Assembly: GCA_002305715.1 (NCBI GenBank)
Contig: DBQD01000066.1
Coordinates: 1 to 17,804, forward strand
Direction of reading: 5' to 3'
Length of the DNA stretch: 17,804 bases
Source of the DNA: Proteiniphilum sp. UBA1403
GTDB taxonomy: Bacteria > Bacteroidota > Bacteroidia > Bacteroidales > Dysgonomonadaceae
The notes under the pieces are model-generated. The model had not been told where the DNA came from and did no database searches. It saw only the letters and a list, made by a program, of their open reading frames with translations. The position numbers and the translations under genes are program-made. The stretch's first letter is position 1; the number at the start of each line of letters is the position of its first letter. Shown here piece by piece: positions 14,444 to 17,804 of this stretch.

Positions 14444-15955
14444 ATGATTCGAAAAATAGCCCGTTCTATATTAACAACATACTACAAACCGGTAGAGAAA
14501 TTTATTAATGATCCGTTGAAGACTCAACAAGATACGTTAAACCTCTTGTTGGAACACGGTCAAAATACACAATACGGAACACATCACCAATTCGGAAAGA
14601 TTCAAAGCGAAGCCGATTTTCGCAGGTTGGTACCTATTATTGCATACGAAGAGTTGCGCCCATGGCTCGACAAGATCATTGTGGAGAAACAGTCGAATGT
14701 ACTTTGGGATTCTCCCGTGAGATGGTTTGCCATGTCGTCGGGTACCACCGAAGAAAAAAGTAAATATATTCCGGTTACAAAGGAGTCGCTGTTCAATGGA
14801 AACTACAGAGCAGGTTATCACATGCTGGGTATGTATGCCATTCATTATCCTGATAGTGCTTTCATTTTGGGAAAAACCCTAGTTTTGGGTGGAAGTCAAC
14901 AGGTAAATCAAATTGGAAATGGCATCTACACAGGAGATATTTCTGCCATCATGATGAAGAATCTACCAGCACCTGCCCGTCGAAGAAGAACACCTGAGAG
15001 CATAGCTCTTCTACCCGATTGGGAGGAGAAGTTGGAGAAACTAACTAAGTATGCAGTTAATACCGATATTCGTTCAATGGTGGGGGTGCCTTCCTGGATG
15101 CTGATACTCTTGAAGAAGATTGTGGAAGAAACCGGAAAATCAATCACCGATATTTGGCCACAAATTGAGGTCTTCTTTCACGGAGGTGTAAGCTTCCTCC
15201 CTTTTCAGTCGCAGTTCGAGAAAATAATACCTTCGCAAAATATGCGCTATTGGGAGACATACAATGCTTCTGAAGGATTTTTTGGTGTGCAGTTCTCCCC
15301 TGCATCGAAAGATATGCTGCTGATGCTCGACAATGAAGTCTACTACGAATTTATACCGATTGGAGAATGGGATAAAGAACAACCGGAGACTGTTTCACTG
15401 GAGGGAGTGGAGGTTGGTGTGCAATATGCTTTGGTGATCAGTACGAGCGGCGGATTGTGGCGTTACAAAATAGGAGACACAATTGAGTTTACCAGCATCG
15501 ACCCCTACCTGTTTAAAGTGACAGGACGTACACGTCAGTTCATCAATGCCTTTGGCGAAGAGCTGATTGTGGACAATGCCGATAAAGCTATTTTTGAAGC
15601 ATGCAAGCAAACTCAGGCGAAAATCAATGAGTATACGGTGGCTCCTGTTTATTTTGGCGACAACAATAATGGAGCACACGAATGGCTGATTGAGTTTGAA
15701 AACCCACCTGCAGATTTGAATCGCTTCACGGAGTTGCTCGATGAAAGCCTGAAAAAATTAAACTCCGACTACGAAGCTAAGCGATCCTACAACCTTTCTT
15801 TGGGTATGCCTTTAGTTAGATCTATGAAGAGGGGAACATTTTACGATTGGATGAAATATAGAGACAGATCGGGTGGACAAAACAAGGTGCCCAAGCTCTC
15901 AAACGACCGTAGATTTGTAGATAGCATCCTTCAGTTTATACGCTCAGAATCCTAA
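14444..15955 (+). CDS. GH3-family acyl-adenylating enzyme
   Basis: A 503-residue protein of the GH3 family, named for plant enzymes (JAR1, GH3) that adenylate a carboxylic acid and join it to an amino acid. Adenylation motifs are kept: SSGTTEEKSKYIP (98-110, phosphate loop), YNASEG (273-278), GLWRYKIGD (337-345), GRTRQFINAFGEEL (361-374) and a likely catalytic lysine in GGQNKVPKL (K481 or K484). The length is somewhat below that of plant members (about 570-610). Homologues are common in Bacteroidota, but I know of no settled substrate. It has its own -7 element and follows the Crp/Fnr-type gene; bamD begins 81 bases later from a separate promoter. Confidence 0.88.
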   Translation: MIRKIARSILTTYYKPVEKFINDPLKTQQDTLNLLLEHGQNTQYGTHHQFGKIQSEADFRRLVPIIAYEELRPWLDKIIVEKQSNVLWDSPVRWFAMSSGTTEEKSKYIPVTKESLFNGNYRAGYHMLGMYAIHYPDSAFILGKTLVLGGSQQVNQIGNGIYTGDISAIMMKNLPAPARRRRTPESIALLPDWEEKLEKLTKYAVNTDIRSMVGVPSWMLILLKKIVEETGKSITDIWPQIEVFFHGGVSFLPFQSQFEKIIPSQNMRYWETYNASEGFFGVQFSPASKDMLLMLDNEVYYEFIPIGEWDKEQPETVSLEGVEVGVQYALVISTSGGLWRYKIGDTIEFTSIDPYLFKVTGRTRQFINAFGEELIVDNADKAIFEACKQTQAKINEYTVAPVYFGDNNNGAHEWLIEFENPPADLNRFTELLDESLKKLNSDYEAKRSYNLSLGMPLVRSMKRGTFYDWMKYRDRSGGQNKVPKLSNDRRFVDSILQFIRSES

Positions 15956-16003
15956 AATTGAATAAAAATGGGGATCGTTGGTCAAAAAATAAGAAAGATA
16001 TAG

Positions 16004-16011
16004 TAAATTTG
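16004..16011 (+). promoter_or_regulatory. bamD: Predicted -7 promoter element of the bamD operon
   Basis: TAAATTTG matches TAnnTTTG, 26 bases before the bamD ATG. A TTG at 15978-15980 lies 23 bases upstream, slightly farther than the usual 19-21. Confidence 0.5.
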
Positions 16012-16036
16012 CACGATTAAACCGACTTGTAACGAG

Positions 16037-16852
16037 ATGAGAATAAAAACTATCTGTTTTTTGCTACTTGCTTTGGTATTGGGCTCCTGTAATGAGTACA
16101 ATAAAATACTGAAAAGTACCGACAGGGATTTGAAATACACTTATGCAAAAAAATACTTCGAAGAAGGAAAATACAATCGGTCTATTGCACTCCTTGAGGA
16201 ACTGGTAACGTTCATGAAGGGAACAGCACAGGCAGAGGAATCTTTGTATTTGTTGGCGCAAAGCCATTATAATTCAAAGGATTACTATTCTGCGACGGAG
16301 GTATTTAGTACCTATTACAATTCCTATCCAAAGGGTGAATATGCCGAATCGGCCCTGTTTTACTCTGCGTATGGTATGTACCTAGACTCACCCGATGCAC
16401 GCCTCGATCAAAGTAAGACCTACCGTGCCATATCCGAGTTTCAACGGTACATAGAACGTTACCCGCAAACCGAACGAGCTGAACAAGCTAAAAATTACAT
16501 GTTCGAGTTGCAGGAGAAGCTGGCATACAAAGAGCTTCTTTCTGCTCAATTATACCTCGACTTGGGTAATTATATGGGTAATAATTACGAAGCAGCTGTT
16601 GTTACCGCTCGTGAAGCAATTAAAATGTACCCATATTCTCAATATATGGAAGATTATCAGATTACCATACTGAGAGCTCGACATGAATATGCTCAACGAA
16701 GTACATTGCAAACACAACCGGAACGCTATCGCATGGTTATAGATGAGTATTTCAACTATACCAACTCCTTCCCCGAAGGCAAATACCGGGAAGAGGCTGA
16801 AAAATATTACAAAGAGGCTCAAAAAATTATTGAGAATTTGCCAACAAATTGA
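16037..16852 (+). CDS. bamD: Outer-membrane assembly lipoprotein BamD
   Basis: A 271-residue lipoprotein of the BAM complex, which folds beta-barrel proteins into the outer membrane together with BamA. The N terminus is a lipoprotein signal with lipobox LGSC, so C18 would be lipidated. The rest is five tetratricopeptide-like repeats: KKYFEEGKYNRSIALLEEL, ESLYLLAQSHYNSKDYYSAT, a YRAISEFQRYIERYPQTERA segment, the YEAAVVTAREAIKMYPYSQY segment and the final FNYTNSFPEGKYREEAEKYY. The gene is followed after 28 bases by rpoZ and then a DUF4293 gene, an order I recognise from other Bacteroidota. Transcription probably starts near 16015 and ends at the terminator at 17702-17736. Confidence 0.93.
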   Translation: MRIKTICFLLLALVLGSCNEYNKILKSTDRDLKYTYAKKYFEEGKYNRSIALLEELVTFMKGTAQAEESLYLLAQSHYNSKDYYSATEVFSTYYNSYPKGEYAESALFYSAYGMYLDSPDARLDQSKTYRAISEFQRYIERYPQTERAEQAKNYMFELQEKLAYKELLSAQLYLDLGNYMGNNYEAAVVTAREAIKMYPYSQYMEDYQITILRARHEYAQRSTLQTQPERYRMVIDEYFNYTNSFPEGKYREEAEKYYKEAQKIIENLPTN

Positions 16853-16880
16853 ATAACTGAACATAATTGATATAGTACAA

Positions 16881-17213
16881 ATGGATTATAGAAAAATTGC
16901 CGCCAGCTCCAACACGGAAACGCAAGATGTAATGAAACTTTCAGATCCCGTGGGAAATGTGTATGAGATGGTACGGATCATCAGCAAAAGAGCCAATCAG
17001 CTCGCAGTGGAAATGAAACAAGACTTAGATACAAAACTGCAGGAATTTGCTTCCTACAGCGACAATCTAGAGGAGGTTTTTGAAAACCACGAACAAATTG
17101 AAATATCTCGTTTCTACGAGAAACTTCCGAAACCTTCACTCCTAGCGATCGAAGAATGGAAGGAAAACGAAATCTATTATCGCAATCCGTCTAAGGAGAA
17201 AGAGCTTTTCTAA
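16881..17213 (+). CDS. rpoZ: RNA polymerase omega subunit, Bacteroidota type
   Basis: A 110-residue small subunit that helps assemble and stabilise RNA polymerase. The core GNVYEMVRIISKRANQLAVE (residues 26-45) is the conserved omega/Rpb6 helix region, with the RANQ segment contacting beta-prime. The acidic C-terminal tail (about 58-110), rich in Glu and aromatic residues, is seen in Bacteroidota omega proteins and is unlike the E. coli one. It lies between bamD (28 bases) and the DUF4293 gene (4 bases) in one operon. Confidence 0.88.
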   Translation: MDYRKIAASSNTETQDVMKLSDPVGNVYEMVRIISKRANQLAVEMKQDLDTKLQEFASYSDNLEEVFENHEQIEISRFYEKLPKPSLLAIEEWKENEIYYRNPSKEKELF

Positions 17214-17217
17214 CATT

Positions 17218-17673
17218 ATGCTGCAACGGATACAGACTCTATTTCTGCTGCTGGCAGCCGCAGCAATGCTGATAGCATCGGTCACTCCGCTGGCCATCTT
17301 TTTGCATGAAGGAGAGAACGTGGTCTTTGAAGCCATGGGGGTTTACCAAAATGGCGAACTTAACTCTTCTACATGGGGCTTATTTTTGCTCACAGTGGTG
17401 AGTTCTGTGTTGGCACTATTCACTGTTTTTCTTTACAAACAGCGGATGTTGCAAATACGACTTTCCATTTTCAATTTGGTTTGCATGGTAGGTTTTTATC
17501 TCTATTTCGGTTTCATCTTATACAAGTTGTACCCGGTGGAGAACTTGCTGTTTGAAAAGGTGGGCGTAGGGGTAATCATGCCTGTCATTGCCATCATCTT
17601 AACTATTCTTGCTATTCGTAAAATTGGTGCTGATGAGGCGTTAGTAAGGTCATTAAACCGATTGAGAGGATAA
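17218..17673 (+). CDS. DUF4293 family inner-membrane protein
   Basis: A 151-residue protein of unknown function with four predicted membrane segments (about residues 4-27, 52-72, 82-104 and 115-133) and a short charged C-terminal tail, ADEALVRSLNRLRG, which is a hallmark of DUF4293 proteins in Bacteroidota. It begins four bases after the rpoZ stop and is the last gene of the bamD operon, ending 28 bases before a strong terminator. Constant linkage to bamD and rpoZ hints at an envelope role, but nothing in the sequence identifies one. Confidence 0.85.
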   Translation: MLQRIQTLFLLLAAAAMLIASVTPLAIFLHEGENVVFEAMGVYQNGELNSSTWGLFLLTVVSSVLALFTVFLYKQRMLQIRLSIFNLVCMVGFYLYFGFILYKLYPVENLLFEKVGVGVIMPVIAIILTILAIRKIGADEALVRSLNRLRG

Positions 17674-17701
17674 AATCGGATAAAAATACAACGTATATTA
17701 G

Positions 17702-17736
17702 GCCGTCTCAAAAAATAAATTGAGACGGCTTTTTTT
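17702..17736 (+). terminator. Rho-independent terminator of the bamD operon
   Basis: GCCGTCTCA (17702-17710) pairs perfectly with TGAGACGGC (17721-17729) around an AT-only loop, followed by seven T. The run of T is only on the plus-strand side, so it ends the bamD-rpoZ-DUF4293 message and is not two-way. Confidence 0.88.
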
Positions 17737-17804
17737 ATCATATTACGCCTACTTCCATTTTCGAATTACCTTCGATTCACCCTCATTCCTTCCTCATTCC
17801 TTCC
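17737..17804. repeat. Non-coding edge with the start of an 11-bp tandem repeat
   Basis: After the terminator no gene is visible on either strand. CTCATTCCTTC occurs twice head to tail at 17782-17803, and the next base (C) continues the pattern at the window edge. The copy number beyond the edge is unknown; on the minus strand the same bases could instead be the end of a gene from outside. Confidence 0.45.

Noticed and set aside
17702..17736. GCCGTCTCA/TGAGACGGC as ends of a small mobile element
   Set aside because: The arms are only ten bases apart and followed by a T run, with no target-site duplication; an ordinary terminator explains it.

Overview
The window is ordinary-looking chromosome from a member of the Bacteroidota, most likely an anaerobic Bacteroidales relative of the Porphyromonadaceae/Dysgonomonadaceae type (lineage is inference). 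The evidence is families largely confined to or typical of that phylum (DUF4919, DUF5686, DUF4293, the Bacteroidota-type omega subunit, a bacterial GH3 protein), start codons without Shine-Dalgarno sequences, and repeated matches to the Bacteroidota sigma-ABfr -7 element TAnnTTTG in front of transcription units. No RNA gene, insertion sequence, phage gene or CRISPR array was seen.

Layout. 1-906 (minus): an AlkD-like DNA alkylation repair gene followed by the first 48 codons of a gene with a twin-arginine signal, cut by the window edge. 907-1210: divergent intergenic region with repeats and a palindrome. 1211-2269 (plus): a CorA magnesium channel. 2280-6229 (minus), read right to left: an XRE-cupin regulator, an AMP-forming acyl-CoA ligase, fabD (malonyl-CoA:ACP transacylase) with a strong 3' hairpin, and a secreted DUF4919 protein. 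6312-11348 (minus): a probable operon ispE - secreted S9 peptidase - inositol-monophosphatase-like enzyme - ZIP zinc transporter, driven by a promoter just ahead of ispE. 11389-13539 (minus): a DUF5686 outer-membrane barrel protein, divergent from a Crp/Fnr-type regulator (13658, plus), which is followed by a GH3-family adenylating enzyme and then bamD - rpoZ - DUF4293, closed by a strong terminator at 17702-17736. The last 23 bases are two copies of an 11-bp tandem repeat running off the window.

How the genes fit together. Most are housekeeping: isoprenoid precursor synthesis (ispE), fatty-acid initiation (fabD), outer-membrane assembly (bamD, DUF5686), transcription (rpoZ) and metal transport (corA, zupT-like). 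The most regulation-rich spots are the two regulator genes, each carrying a palindrome at its predicted transcription start: a perfect 15-bp one before the XRE-cupin gene and a 27-bp imperfect one before the Crp/Fnr gene. The XRE-cupin gene and its adjacent acyl-CoA ligase look like a small sensor-enzyme unit of unknown substrate. Four start codons were moved from the longest open frame (corA, ispE, the S9 peptidase, DUF5686) using family alignment, signal peptides or promoter position. I found no clear case for an entirely new multi-gene system; the best leads are regulatory sites and enzymes of unknown substrate.
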